In this document: in pieces, positions 23,000 through 34,606 of the stretch | Layout of the letters: every line of letters begins with the position of its first letter | Numbering within the stretch: the first letter of the stretch is position 1 | Assembly (NCBI GenBank): GCA_027943335.1 | Contig: BSBK01006347.1 | Location: 124,001-188,000, forward strand | DNA: 64,000 bases | Source of the DNA: Chamaecyparis obtusa | Taxonomy: Eukaryota > Streptophyta > Pinopsida > Cupressales > Cupressaceae | Direction: 5' to 3' | The notes under the pieces: model-generated | What the model was told of the DNA's origin: nothing | Seen by the model: only the letters and a program-made list of their open reading frames with translations | Database searches by the model: none | Program-made: the position numbers and the translations under genes

Positions 23000-25616
23000 G
23001 GAGGTATAACAATAGTCACACCTATTTCATTTGTGTTTCCATCCATCTTGATAGATTCACCTTGGGTTTGTCAGCCCCAGCCATAGGAATGGTTGGTTCA
23101 TCAGTCTTTACCTTATTTTTTGTCACATTTTCCTTTGTTACCTCAGCTCTCTTGGGCTTCCACTTCTTTCCTTTTAGTTCCTTAATCTTTATAGTAAGAT
23201 TATCCTTGGGCTTACCCTCAACAGAGGAATTTCTATTTGTCTTCTTAATGAACATGCTAGTAGGATTCCCAACAAATTCATTCACTATTCTATTTCTTAA
23301 TTGGTAATTTCTCCTAACTTGATAAATCATATTTGGTGGGAACCTATCAATTTATTCTTTTGAAGGTCTTCTTAATTCCGCCATCTCTAATCCAGATACA
23401 ACATTTCATGTTGAATCATCTCTGTCTTCTTCATCAGAAAAAAATTGGTCATGAAAAGTTTCATTGCTATATCTCTGTGAATTCACATCACCTTCAGAAT
23501 CCTCCTAGTCTAACATCATATCACTATCCTCCAAGAAATAAATAATCATGTTGCATCCAATACTATCATTATGATCTTCTTGGTTAAATTCATCAAAATT
23601 TTCATTCTCAGATGCAAAAATAGATTGGGCAATTGCACAATATTCAGTTACATGGGGGGATTGGCAAGCCATACACCAAGTTGTATCTTCAAAAATATTC
23701 ATAGTACTTATTTGTAAGGGATCTGGGGTAGATTTATCATTATTAGTCTTTGCAGGAGGGGGCATAAGCTTTTCATCTTTCCATTGGGTATTATATAGGT
23801 AATTTTGCAATCTATTCTACCTATTAAAATTGTTAAACTGAGGCTCATCTATATTCAAACCTTTGTCATTCATGAAATTAGGTGCTTTCAAATCTTTAAG
23901 GGAATTTATCACTTTATCCAATTTATCATCATCTGGTTTCTTATTTCTAGGACCCTTATCAAATTCCCTCCTAGTGTTAACTCTACCGAAAAATAATTTT
24001 GGATCATCGCTTCTGCCTAACTTACCAGATGCTCTTCTATTACTTTCAATGTTCACACCAATCCTATAAGCTTTCCTGATGGTTCTAGGGTTCTTATCCC
24101 TAAGAAGACATCTCATCTTGGTATCAAATGCATTCAAATAAGTTGCAAGACATACCTTCTCATCCAACCTCATTACATTGAAAATCTTATGCACTGCCTT
24201 TTGAAATCTTACATTGAATTCAAGTACTTCCTCATTTTGATTCTTATTGATGTTGTTGAATTCATTCAACATGAATTCTTCATTGGTCTTATCACCATAT
24301 TGATCTTTGAAACAATTTATAAATTCATCCCAAGGCCCTACACAATCATGTGGTAGTCCTCTAAACTAATCTCTTGCATCCTTAGTTAATGATTAAACAA
24401 AAAGATTCATAACTACATCCTCATGTTCAATTTCATAGTCATCTATCATGTCAATAAATTTTTTTAAATGTTCTTCACACGTGATGACATTATTTCCAGC
24501 AAATTTAGGAATATTTTCTCTAATTTCATTTGGAATTGTATTAGGATAACCAGGAATACCAAGAAAAGAGAGTTGTTTGTACCTTTCTACTTGAATCAGT
24601 CTCCTTTGGAATGAACCATCAACTTGGGAAGTAGATTCTTTAGCTTTTGATGTGGCAACAATATTTGTACCAGTTGGTGGTGGAATAATAGTTCTTTGTT
24701 GAGAAAGCCCTAAGGACTGCATAATCAATCTTTTCTTCATCTATAGAGAAGCAGACTCCAACTCTACCTTCTCAAGATCTTTGGATAAAATTTATTTCTC
24801 TCTCTTAGCCCCTTCAAGATTAGTATCCAATTCGAACACCTGATGTGTTGGAACCTTGTCATTCATAGGTTCATTTATTAAAATTCATGTTGCCACTTGC
24901 TTAAATTTATCCTTAGGTTTTCTAGTTTCAATAACTTGATGGATGATAGGTTGTTCGTCATTTATCTTAGGTACTATAAAAATTTTTATTGCTTCTAGGC
25001 TCAAAAATTGCCTTCTTAACTAATCTCATCTAATTTGAGCTTTTCCTACCTCATCTTCTTTTTCTTTTTCTATTTGTCTTCTAATGACAATCTGCTCCTA
25101 GATTATTCTCTCTAAATCATGAACTTCTTGAAAAATATATTCAAAATCAGAGAGAGTGGTTTCAGATTCTGAAGACTCAATGTGAAATCTTTCTTGTTTG
25201 TCTCTTGGGACATGAGGGCTATTTGTGGGCGAAGAACCAGTGACATGAGGGGAATTCCTAGCTTCTCTTCCTATTAACTTGCTTCTTTATCTCCTACTAT
25301 GTCCATGAGACTCATTATGGATGTTTATCTTATTATGATGCTATCCATCCTCTCCTTTCTCATCAGGAGAATAATTCTCTTCATACATACCCAATCCAAG
25401 GCCCATAACCCCTACATATTTTGATGCATTATCCTCCTAGATAGGTTGGATTTGTTCATCTTATTTGGTGTTCCTCTTTTGTCTCCAAGTCTGAGATGCA
25501 TTTTTATCATTCTTTTCTTTCCTTGGATGATGAGCCCTAGAGGTACTTGGAAGCCCATCTTCCAATATATCTTTAGGATGTAACCTCCTTCAAGCTCTGG
25601 TGTTTCCACGAATCAT
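23000..25616 (-). pseudogene. gag: gypsy B Gag
   Basis: Largely one reading frame with a few stops. ATG at 25616 (MIRGNTRA) is the first in frame after the leader. Visible parts: an acidic and coiled-coil N-terminus (HIESSESETTLSDFEYIFQE), the capsid region QVERYKQLSFLGIPGYPNTI with NIPKFAGNNVITCEEHLKKF and MLNEFNNINKNQNEEVLEFN, a basic linker, the knuckle WCMACQSPHVTEYC, and a C-terminal tail (IKIKELKGKKWKPKRAEV). The knuckle keeps all four ligands but with spacing C-x2-C-x3-H-x4-C, one residue shorter than the usual CCHC. Element A has the same spacing with the first Cys lost. Confidence 0.82.
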
Positions 25617-26088
25617 TGATAAAGTGTAAATAAAATAATGTTTACTACTTAGCACTAATGTAGAGATTTCTCTGAGAGTCACCACCTAACATAAGTTGGG
25701 AAATATAACACTGGTTCTTAGTAATATGAATACTTGATAAGGAATGTTATAAGACAAAATAAAAACCACAAGGAAACTAAGAAAAACCCAACAATCCTCT
25801 ATTGATAAAAAAAAACACTTTGGATGGAAAGTAAAACTTTGTTCTCAATGATCAACTTACTGGTATAAACAGATAGGCGGGCCAGGAGTCTAGCTCAACT
25901 TGGAACCTACATTATCTGACTTGATTTACTACTATATCCCTAAAAAAAATACCTCATTTTTTATGTTCGACTTACTGGCTTAAACAAATAAGAAGGCCAA
26001 GAGTCTAGCTCAACTTGGAGCCTACACTATTTGACAATATGAAATACCAGAGACTCTTTGATAGGTTCAACAATAATTTTCTATCTCT
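25617..26088 (-). other. Untranslated leader of gypsy B
   Basis: About 470 bases between primer site and gag start. No reading frame. Two near-copies of a segment containing AGGAGTCTAGCTCAACTTGG / AAGAGTCTAGCTCAACTTGG lie near 25880 and 25998, a short local duplication. Confidence 0.6.
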
Positions 26089-26107
26089 CTCCCCAATATA
26101 GTCACCA
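26089..26107 (-). other. Primer binding site of gypsy B
   Basis: The minus strand reads TGGTGACTATATTGGGGAG, a diverged version of the TGGCGACTCCGTTGGGGAC site of element A, three bases inside the LTR end. Confidence 0.75.
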
Positions 26108-26110
26108 TTT

Positions 26111-28760
26111 TGTTGGTTCCTAGTTTAGCAGAATTTTAACTACCTTGGAAATGAATAAATGCACCTATGGGTTAGCTTACTTCCCACAATTAGTACACTC
26201 TAACAAGAATAAGGACCAATTTAAAAATCTCTTCAGGCTTTCTACACTTTGAACTCTATAGAATTTAGGCAGGTGCACCTAGGATTAGGATCATTTACTT
26301 CTCAACCTTTCCACTAATCCTCACAAAGAAGATAAATTATCTTAATATCTTCTCCTACAAATTGGTTGTGATCAGTGCCTTATTCATTGGGAATATTCAA
26401 AAGAAGTCCACACTATGGTTGGTGATCCAATCATTTACCTTGCAAATGAAAATCAATTTATACTTAAAACCTCATACTTATCACAATCCTCTGTAATACC
26501 CTATGATTATGTCAGGTTATACTAAGCACTTACTTAACTCCTTGAATTAACCAAAAAGTATATCAGGAGATACAAAATTTTTTTTGCAGTTATGATCTTC
26601 AGCTCTTCATTCACAAGACATAGGAAATTACAAACCATTATAGAAGGAGACAAGATTTAAAGCAATTTTTTTGGTTAATCTTTGTATTAACTTCCTTGAA
26701 ACTAATACAAATAGTACTGGACTGAACATACAATATCCAATAAATGAATCAGAGAACTTTATGCTTCATTAAAGTCTTTTCAAGAAAATATATTACAGAC
26801 CTCTTCTACAAAGTTCTTGACTAAAAACCTACAAATTTTCTATATCAATTTTCAAGCCAGTTTTTTCCAACAATAGGAAAAAATAATTTCTAAATGACCT
26901 TGGGAATCCTTTATAGAACAAGGATTGCAACAAGCTTTAGATCATTTAGGGAAAAAAATAGGGCAAAACAAATATTAACAACCAAGTTTCCCTAATTTGG
27001 AGTTATTACATAAGTGACAATAAGGAGCATCATAAAATATTTAAATCCAATCTAATTCACAATTTAGTGAAACCCTAGTAGGAAAACCGCAGGAACAAGG
27101 TTTGATTCATTTAATTCCTCCTGTAGGAAGCTTCTCCATCAATATCTCATCTACCTTCATGTACCTGGGACATGCATTCTTTTTCAATTTATCCCAAATC
27201 ATAAACCCCCCTTCCATAAGAAAGCCCCTTTGCAAAATATCAGATTCAAGTGGCAATCAAAGACAAATTTGATCAAATTGAGTTTGATCAACTGACATTC
27301 TATTCATTTAATTTTTACCTATAAACGGGTCCTTTTAATCTTTGCAACAAATGGATCGGATTAGGTCATGAAAAATCTGATTTGATATGGTTCACTGACT
27401 CCATTTTCTGTTGAAAACACTTGTCAAAAATTCAAATCTGTGACCACAATGGGTAAAATCAAAGTTTAAAACATGGTCATTGATCCAAAACCCTTCCTGA
27501 CACATTGTGTGGTTCACAAAATTCAAACAACTAATGACCTCCACATCATTCATTATGGCAGGGAAATGGACCAATGAGAAAGTAGTACGTCAATAATATC
27601 TGGCACTTAGGCCCCACCGCTTTCCTTATTTAATAAAAATGGACACGGGACATGAAGGCACGATGCCTTGAAAGGTATCCATCTTGTAGTTTTTGATCAT
27701 GGGAACACACCCACCATCTGATAAAAATAGATCTTTCTTTACTTTACCACCTTTTATCTTGGAGATACATGACATCACCATGAATAGGTGTCATCAAGGC
27801 ACAATACCACGATTAGTAAACAAATTGCAACTTTTCATTAAGGAAACATGCCCACCGTCTGATCAAATCTGATCTGATATACCTTTAACTTCTTCAACAT
27901 TGTTTAGGTGATGTCATCTAGAACACTTGTTAATCAAGCATGATCCCTTGATCATTATTCAACAAGAAATTTTTCATTACAAGATTATTCCAATTGTCAG
28001 ATCAAACTTAATCTGATCATCCTCTATCTCCTTTTATCTTTCTCAAAATTTAGCCCATGATCTCAGGCAGACACATGTCAACAAGGTGTGATCCCGTGAT
28101 GGTTAAACATGTATGCAACTCTGGTTCAAGGAATCACGCCCACCATTGGATTAAATTTAATCTTCTTGATGCTTTATCTCTTTCTTTTTCTTCAGTCTGG
28201 GCCCACCAACTACTATGTGTCACGCATGCATGGGCCCATCAACTGCTACGTGTCACACAGATGTCATCCCATGAAGGGTAAATACTTCACATCAGGATCA
28301 TGCCCACCATTGGATTAAAATAGATCTAAGTTTCTTTAAAACAACATGAAACATTAGACTTAGGGAAAATATTAAGTCACCGGAAACTTTGGACTTAAGT
28401 AAACATTTCATGGGTCCCGCTAGGCATAATGACTTAAAGGACTCAACCTCTTTCAATGACTTAAAATACATTACTCAAAAACTAACTTAAGTGACTCGAA
28501 AAGGTAATGAAGAAATAGAATGAGGGTAGGGTTTTGAACTTATGAAGAATTTATTTTGAAACCCTTCAAAGAGATAAACCTTATTTATTCAACCCAAGGT
28601 GATTTTCCTTTGATTTCTTCAAATTTTGCATTGTGACATGAAAATTGACCACTAGAAGCCAAAGATTCAATGGTTACTAGAAAAAATATAGTAGATATTG
28701 TCATCACTCTAAAGAATGTAGGTTACAAAGGAAGAATGTGAAATGGGTACCTAGCCAACA
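26111..28760 (-). repeat. 5' LTR of gypsy B (2,650 bp)
   Basis: Plus-strand ends TGTTGGTTCCTAG (26111) and CCTAGCCAACA (28760) are inverted copies, giving TG...CA. The left 800 bp are recognisably related to the matching part of A's LTR (shared AAGGACCAA, CTACACTTTGA and GGATNGCAACAAGCTTNAGAT stretches). U3 carries a degenerate tandem array (27650-28330). No large ORF. TATA-like candidates lie near 26910 and 27313. The partner LTR is outside the window. Confidence 0.8.
27650..28330 (-). repeat. Degenerate ~140 bp tandem array in U3 of gypsy B
   Basis: Four to five diverged units, each with an AAGGCACGATGCCTTGA-like palindromic stretch (versions at 27656, 27787, 27935, 28083) followed by CCCACCATCTGATNAAA (27711, 27852, 28138, 28310) and an ATGTCATC/ACATGTCA stretch. 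The array differs in sequence and unit length from that in A. Confidence 0.6.
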
Positions 28761-29110
28761 AAACACTGCAAACAACAAACAAGGTTAAAACATACCATGA
28801 GACCACAATACAAGAACTACATGTATAGCATGTGGGAATTGGACACATTGTTGCAAATTGAAATGTTATGCATGGAAGGACAATAAAAGGTCATGGAGAA
28901 ACTATGGAATGGATTATTTTCATTTTCATAAGGTTGGTCACTTAGCCAAAGATTACAGGTGCCAAGGCAAATCCTCAACCAACGAACAATCGAGTGAAAC
29001 TATTCAATTAAATATTGAAGAGATAAGAGATTAGATGAATAGAACATGGAGAAGAAAGTCTCAAGATGATGGAACTGAACTTGGAACAATTGATGGAACC
29101 TCATCCTCAA
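28761..29110 (+). pseudogene. Gag C-terminal fragment of element E
   Basis: Decayed plus-strand reading containing YFHFHKVGHLAKDYRC, a zinc-knuckle relic in which all the Cys but one are replaced by aromatic or other residues, then ETIQLNIEEIRD and MNRTWRRKSQDDGTELG. The left end is cut by element B. Gag-like by the knuckle context only; the family is not certain. Confidence 0.5.
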
Positions 29111-29396
29111 GATCAGGTTCACCTATCTTCACCTAATCAGTCAAAGGTATGTGTAGGAACTATGAACTTAAATTCAATCTTAAATCAGTTCCTAACATTT
29201 GTGAAAAGATCCATATTAGCATATTGAGATGCATTTGGATATATGTTGTGAAGTTGACATTTCATGTTTTGATCGGTGAGAAGTTTGTGTTATTTTTGGT
29301 AAAAGGAAAGTATATTTTGTATTTGGTGAAAAGGGAGTCGGTAACAAAATTTAATACCAAAATTATAGTCGTTGAAAACTCTAAACAAGGAAAAAG

Positions 29397-29404
29397 TATA
29401 AATA
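29397..29404 (+). promoter_or_regulatory. TATA box upstream of the E unknown ORF
   Basis: TATAAATA in AAAGTATAAATAGACCCC, 190 bases before the ATG at 29595. The spacing to the ATG suits a transcription start near 29430 and a 160-base leader. The 280 bases upstream (29111-29396) hold no other recognisable signal. Confidence 0.5.
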
Positions 29405-29594
29405 GACCCCATTATCATTTCATTTTTCACCTTACATTTTTTAGAGAAATTAAGAACTTTATAGATATCAGTCTTACAAGAGAATTCAAGTAATTTATCA
29501 AGCATATCCAAGCACAAGCAAGTGCAATCAAGAGATTTTTGGTGGTTTCCTGAGTTGTGAAAGAGAAACCGAGCTGATATTCAAAAGAAACCCT

Positions 29595-32500
29595 ATGATT
29601 AAGAAATTAATCTATGAAGAAATTTCACCAAAAGTTCAAAATCCTATTTTTGTGGAGAAGATTGATCTAGTCAATCCAATGTACAAGCTACCACTAGTTG
29701 TAGTAGCTAAAGTTGATAAAATGGGATCCCTATCCTCAATCCCACCAAGAGTAATTCTGATTGAAGACATTTGTGCCTTCATATATTGCAAGATAGAGGA
29801 TATTTTCCAAGATGAGATAGATACATCCTACTAGAATTTGTGTGACTATGAGAAGCTAAAAGATGAACATATACACCTGGAAACCAAGGGTTTGCTCCAT
29901 TCCATGCATGTACTGATAGTGTTTAAGCTGGAATGGATGAAAATTATACTGAGCCTAATTCATGATTAGTTCATATGACTCGATGCACCTATGAATATTA
30001 CAAAGGATGTTCTACATATTGTTACAGGTTATCTAATCGGTGATAGACTAAGAGCATACAAGAAAACTGATAAAAACAAATTGTGTGAGCGAACACATGC
30101 AAAATGAGATAGAAGAGGTCTAAAATTATCTATAGTTGATGATCCTAAGATGAGATTCACATGCAATGTAATATCCTATCGAATATTTTTGTCATTTTGA
30201 GTATATAGTGTACCTTGTGGAGCTATGGATATAGCCTACAATATTGTTAAGAAAGATATGAAGATAGATCTATGTGAGATCTTATTAAAACAATTTGATG
30301 ACAAAATGAACACAATCAGAAGGAAAAAATCAATACTTTGAAGCTGAGATCACTACTGGTATGTATATTTTACTACTTTTAGAACTTATTTCCATTAGTC
30401 AATAATGTAGAATGGAGTGTGGAAAAACTGGTTATTTATCAGATAAATGAGTACTTTCAAATTTTAGGAGATAACTTTGACATGATTATGAATGACTATT
30501 TTTTCAAAGTTTCAATAAATAATGCACAAAAAGTTTAGGCTTCCACCTCAGCTAGTGGAAAAATACAAGCATACTATCTATTTTGAAGTTGATACCGATA
30601 CATGTATAGTTAAGGCAATAGATCATAGAACCATGTGGCTACCACCAATGGTTATGAAATGGAAATTGATGTTGAATCTCTACAAATTGAAGGTTTATTA
30701 GAAAAAACCAGTTGATAAAAGAGCCAATTGGTATGGAACCTATGAAGAAGTAAAGGACAAAATCAAGCTAGGTACATTGATAGCTAAGGCACAAAGAAAA
30801 ACTAGTAGAATGATACGTAGTTTGTCCAAAAATTTAGGAGTTGTTGTTGAACAAGAAGAAGTCGGTCCTTTTGAGGTCAAGGAAAAGGAAATAAGAATGA
30901 AGAAGGAGACCCCTAGCCCAATCGACATAAGACCACTGAATAGGTATTCCTCCACACCAAGAGAGAAGAAGAAATAAAAAGTAGAGAATCAAAAGCCCAA
31001 AACTTATACAAGAGAAAAAAAGACATTTGGGAGACCAAGGAGAAATCTCAAGGTACAAGAAGACAGTGAAACTGAGTCAAAAGATCTGAGCAAAAAAAGA
31101 ATTATGCAAAAAAAAAAACCATATAATCTAAGAAAATTAGATGAGTTTCTTGAAAATATTAAGTATGGAAGTATTTCTAGGTTAAAATATGTCAAATATG
31201 AAACAAGAACAAAAGAAGAAAAAGACAATATTGAGGAAGCTATTGTCTTTACTCTACAAAAGTTTAGAACTACTTTGGTTGAGATGGCCAACTGAGTACC
31301 AAATGAGTTGTAAAAGAAGATTATGCAAGATGGAAATATGCGATGACATTTTTAAAAAAAATGAGGGAAAGATCCCTAGCCATTACTGTTCTTGAATTGT
31401 CAACAAGAGGAATTGATGAAGCACCAAAGGAATATTCAAGGAGATTTTTTAGTCAAGAGCATGGCACTAAGAATAATAGTCGGAAAACTAGAGGAAGTTT
31501 AAAAGGAAACCAATGACTTATGGAGAAATATTTTCTTTCCTAACCAACCGACAAAGATCAAGGAACAATCAAGTAAGTTAGATCCTATTGACTTGACAAT
31601 AAATAAAGATGAAGTTATCATTGAAGATATAACAGATAAAGACCCAATAGAATAAATATAAAATGATGAAGATGTAATGACAATTGAGGTAAAAGATACT
31701 GAAGAAATAAATATTGATAATTCTGCCAAAGAAAAATTGATGGATGTAGATCCACTTATTGAAAAAATACTTATTTTTCCTGAGATTGAAGAAGCTATCT
31801 CAGAGGTTACGAATATTAATCCTACTGATGTGGAAGCCCCCACCCAAAAAAAAAGGAAACTGAACAAAAAGACACTATAGAGAATGATGTTGCAAAAGAT
31901 CAAAATACAAAGTCGGTCACCCCTATCAAGATTACTGATCCCCATGAGTCACAAGAAATAGAGAAGGATAAGGAAAATGATTAAGAAGAAGACAAGAAAG
32001 AAGAAAAATAGGAAGAAAAGAAGGAAGAAAAGAAAGAAGGAGAAAAGAAGGAAGGAAAGAAAAAGGAGGTAAGAGATGACAAAACCGAAGATACAACTAC
32101 TGCCACAACTTTTGATACAAAGTTATCTACTAGTGAGAGTGCACAAATTACAAAGAAGAATTCAAAGAAGAGGAAACATGAAAAATAAATAATTGATTTA
32201 AGCCAACCAATTTTAATACCAAAGGTTGACATATCCACTCTAAGCCTCCAAGGAGTTATCTACATTTGGAGATTTACTCAAGAGGAAAGTTGCACAAGAT
32301 AAGTTATTAGCAAAGAAGAAAAAAATGATGTGTTAGAGAATGTCAAAGAGATATTGTAGGAGATAGTACTAGATGTAGATATAAATGAGAAGGGTAGTAT
32401 ATACAACCAATTGAGTGAACTGGTGAGTCAAATCAATCAAATGGGGTATTGAGACCACAAAATACTTGATGCAAGTGCATAGAAAGAAAATGGAGAATAA

Positions 32501-32996
32501 GATCATTGAAGATTGACTTCAATCAATAGCACTTGAAAAGGTAACACTTTCTGAACTAGTTACCTAATTGGACAAAGAATTGCAAGATATTCTTTCATTA
32601 TTTTAGAAAATTTGTTTGATTTCAGATTTCATAAAGGTTATAAAGTAAAAAGATGAAAATGTTGAGATAGAGTTGGATGAGAAGTTAGCCAAGGTCACAA
32701 CCGAGCCTGATACATTTCAAGTTTACTATCAAAGAATGAGGCACCTAATGGGAGTGCAACATGAGTTAAGAAAAGAGGAGAACAAAATTGAAATGGATCT
32801 CATGGAGTTGAAAACATTTTTGATACCCTAGATTGAGGCACTACAAAAACATGCGCATAAGGAAAAAGAGCTAGTGAACACCCCTGATATAAGTGCTATG
32901 GATAGCATGATAAGTCTTGCAGCTGATATAAGTAAATATATTATAGTGTTACATACACTCAAAGAATCTTGGAAGACATCACTGATAGATGCATAA
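29595..32996 (+). pseudogene. Unknown large ORF carried by element E
   Basis: Unrecognised protein, about 1,134 codons with stops and shifts. It starts MIKKLIYEEISPKVQNPIFV at 29595 and stops at 32994-32996. The N-terminal 350 residues look globular (IPPRVILIEDICAFIYCKIE, APMNITKDVLHIVTGYLIGD, FTCNVISYRIFLSF, VYSVPCGAMDIAYNIVKKDM). A basic middle follows (GTLIAKAQRKTSRMIRSLSK, RRNLKVQEDSETESKDLSKK, KPYNLRKLDEFLENIKYGSI). Then come an acidic Asp/Glu/Ile-rich linker (31550-31970), a Lys/Glu-rich run (31981-32190) and a C-terminal coiled-coil-like part (QHELRKEENKIEMDLMELKT). It replaces pol in position. It has no similarity I can name to RT, integrase or protease. A captured host gene or a retroelement accessory gene are both possible. 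Confidence 0.6.
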
Positions 32997-33317
32997 AAAA
33001 AGATATAAATTTATTTTTGATAAGATTCATCCACAGTAAGTAATTTTGTTTTTAGCATTTTTGTAAAAAGGGGGGTATAATGGATTGTTGTCTAGTAAAA
33101 TAAAGGGGAATAATAAAGAGGGATAGAACAAAAAAAAGAGTGATATATTGTATATAATTATCTATAAAGGAGATAAAAAAGATATGTGGATATGTATATA
33201 AGAAGTATTTCCGTAGGGAGAGAAATAGACTTTACCGAGATATGTATACATGGTCAAAATTTTAATGACTTTGAACATTTTTAACAAAGATTCCAAACTA
33301 ATGCCAAAGGGGGAGGT
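32997..33317 (+). other. 3' untranslated part and polypurine tract of element E
   Basis: No reading frame. A purine run AAAGGGGGAGG at 33306-33316 directly precedes TTGATACTCC and is the PPT that primes plus-strand DNA. A second purine run (AAAAAGGGGGG) near 33066 is not followed by an LTR start. Confidence 0.65.
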
Positions 33318-33349
33318 TGATACTCCTAAAAGAGTTATTTTGTTGTCAT
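33318..33349 (+). repeat. First 32 bp of the 3' LTR of element E
   Basis: Starts TGATACTCCTAAAAGAG after the PPT and ends with the GTCAT target duplication of element D. The LTR resumes at 37162. Confidence 0.6.
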
Positions 33350-34143
33350 TGTAATACCCCAAAAATGGGCTTCAGTACCATTAACCTCCTACATCAAAAA
33401 ATCGATTGAAATCAACCCTAAAGTCCTAACCTAAGGCACATTTGCACATCAAGTTATCAAAAGCCTAATCGATCCTATAATAAATCTGCATCGGGGAATA
33501 TTCCTAAATATTTCTAATCTATCCTAATTATCTCTGATTAAATATTTTTTGGCAATAAATGATATTATTTTATTTATCCTAAGTGTGATTAACTGAATAT
33601 GTTAAATATTTAATTAATTAAACTTCATTTAGCCACTTAATCACTTTAATTAGATTTAATTACATAATTTTTAATTAACATTATTTTATTTGAAAATTAT
33701 TAAAAAATTCTAAAAATAATTGATTGAATATTTATTTAATTGATTAATTTGAATTGTCAAATTTAATAATATAATTTTGGATAAAGTTTGATTAAAGAAT
33801 TGATTAACCCATAAATCAGTTATTTTAATTGATTAAATAAAAAAAGTTGAGAATAAAACACATGGAAATTAAATAAACTCATAATTATCTTTGCAAAAAT
33901 CAGAAGAGTAGTTAAACTCAAAATCAACTTTGGGACTCATTTTGTTAACTTTCTAAGCTCAACATGTGATTGTGAGTTAAAAAGCAGATTGGAGTGATCT
34001 CAACTTCCAATTGTGAGTTAAAAAGTTGATTTGCATAATTTTCACTAGATAACTATTTCTAATTCTATGATTACTTTCCAATCAATTCAAGTTAATCAAG
34101 GAGTGATTTTTGGTTTTTCCATGAGTTCTCAAACCTAGATTTC

Positions 34144-34151
34144 TATATAAA
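34144..34151 (+). promoter_or_regulatory. TATA box in 5' LTR of element D
   Basis: TCTATATAAACAACCCTCA, conserved in the right LTR (36722-36729). Located about 450 bp before the LTR end, suitable for a promoter at the U3/R border. Confidence 0.6.
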
Positions 34152-34569
34152 CAACCCTCAGTCCTTCACAAGAGGTGTGCAATTTTGAGAACAACAGAGT
34201 TATACTGTCGAGTTCTTGTAAGATTGTGCATCCATTTTTGAGATCAATTGCTAATTTTTGCATTCATACCTTAGTTTTTCATTTTCATTAACACCAAGTT
34301 TTAGATCAATTTCATATAGTTTTATTTTTATTGCATTGAAAATCACAAAATATAGATTAATCTTGCATTCATTTTAATAGTTTTTGCATTTAAATCCTTT
34401 GTTTAGGTGTTGCATTGTCACTGATCTTGGTCAAATATGAGAATACCATACTCACATCTTCTAGAAGGTAGTAAATCGCTTGATTGATGATACATTTGTT
34501 GATTATTTATTTTCTTATCATTAATCTATACTATTTTATTGATGTGTTGTGTCTTGTGAACATGTACAA

Positions 34570-34572
<3 letters not shown>

Positions 34573-34604
<32 letters not shown>
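34573..34604 (+). repeat. (CA)n microsatellite at the end of the D 5' LTR
   Basis: About 16 CA units. The matching end of the right LTR has only about five, so slippage has lengthened the natural CACACACA terminus of this LTR. Confidence 0.9.

Positions 34605-34606
<2 letters not shown>

Larger units (their letters stand above)
22729..28760 (-). mobile_element. Ty3/gypsy (Tat-type) retrotransposon B, truncated by A
   Basis: Minus-strand gypsy element related to A. From the right: 5' LTR 28760-26111, primer site 26107-26089, a 470-bp leader, gag 25616-about 23000, then an RNase HI-like start near 22815 where A has inserted. The rest of pol and the 3' LTR are outside the window, beyond A. Gag and the LTR end are similar to those of A, but the LTR is less than half as long and has no large reading frame. 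The right flank (28761 on) is element E. Confidence 0.82.
33350..34604 (+). repeat. 5' LTR of element D
   Basis: About 1,255 bp; longer than the right LTR because the terminal CA repeat is expanded. Very AT-rich (AATTAATTAAA runs near 33600). A TATA box TATATAAA at 34144-34151 is matched at 36722-36729 in the other LTR. Confidence 0.88.

Noticed and set aside
27650..28330. Possible tRNA or other RNA gene from the partly palindromic cores
   Set aside because: No A and B boxes or cloverleaf could be made; the palindromic cores recur as part of a tandem array.
31499..32238. Minus-strand frames with strongly hydrophobic Ser/Phe/Ile products
   Set aside because: They are shadows of the acidic and Lys/Glu-rich part of the E reading frame on the plus strand.
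33066..33085. Alternative LTR start of E after the AAAAAGGGGGG run
   Set aside because: No TG-type start follows directly, and the run at 33306-33316 next to TTGATACTCC fits the usual PPT-LTR arrangement better.
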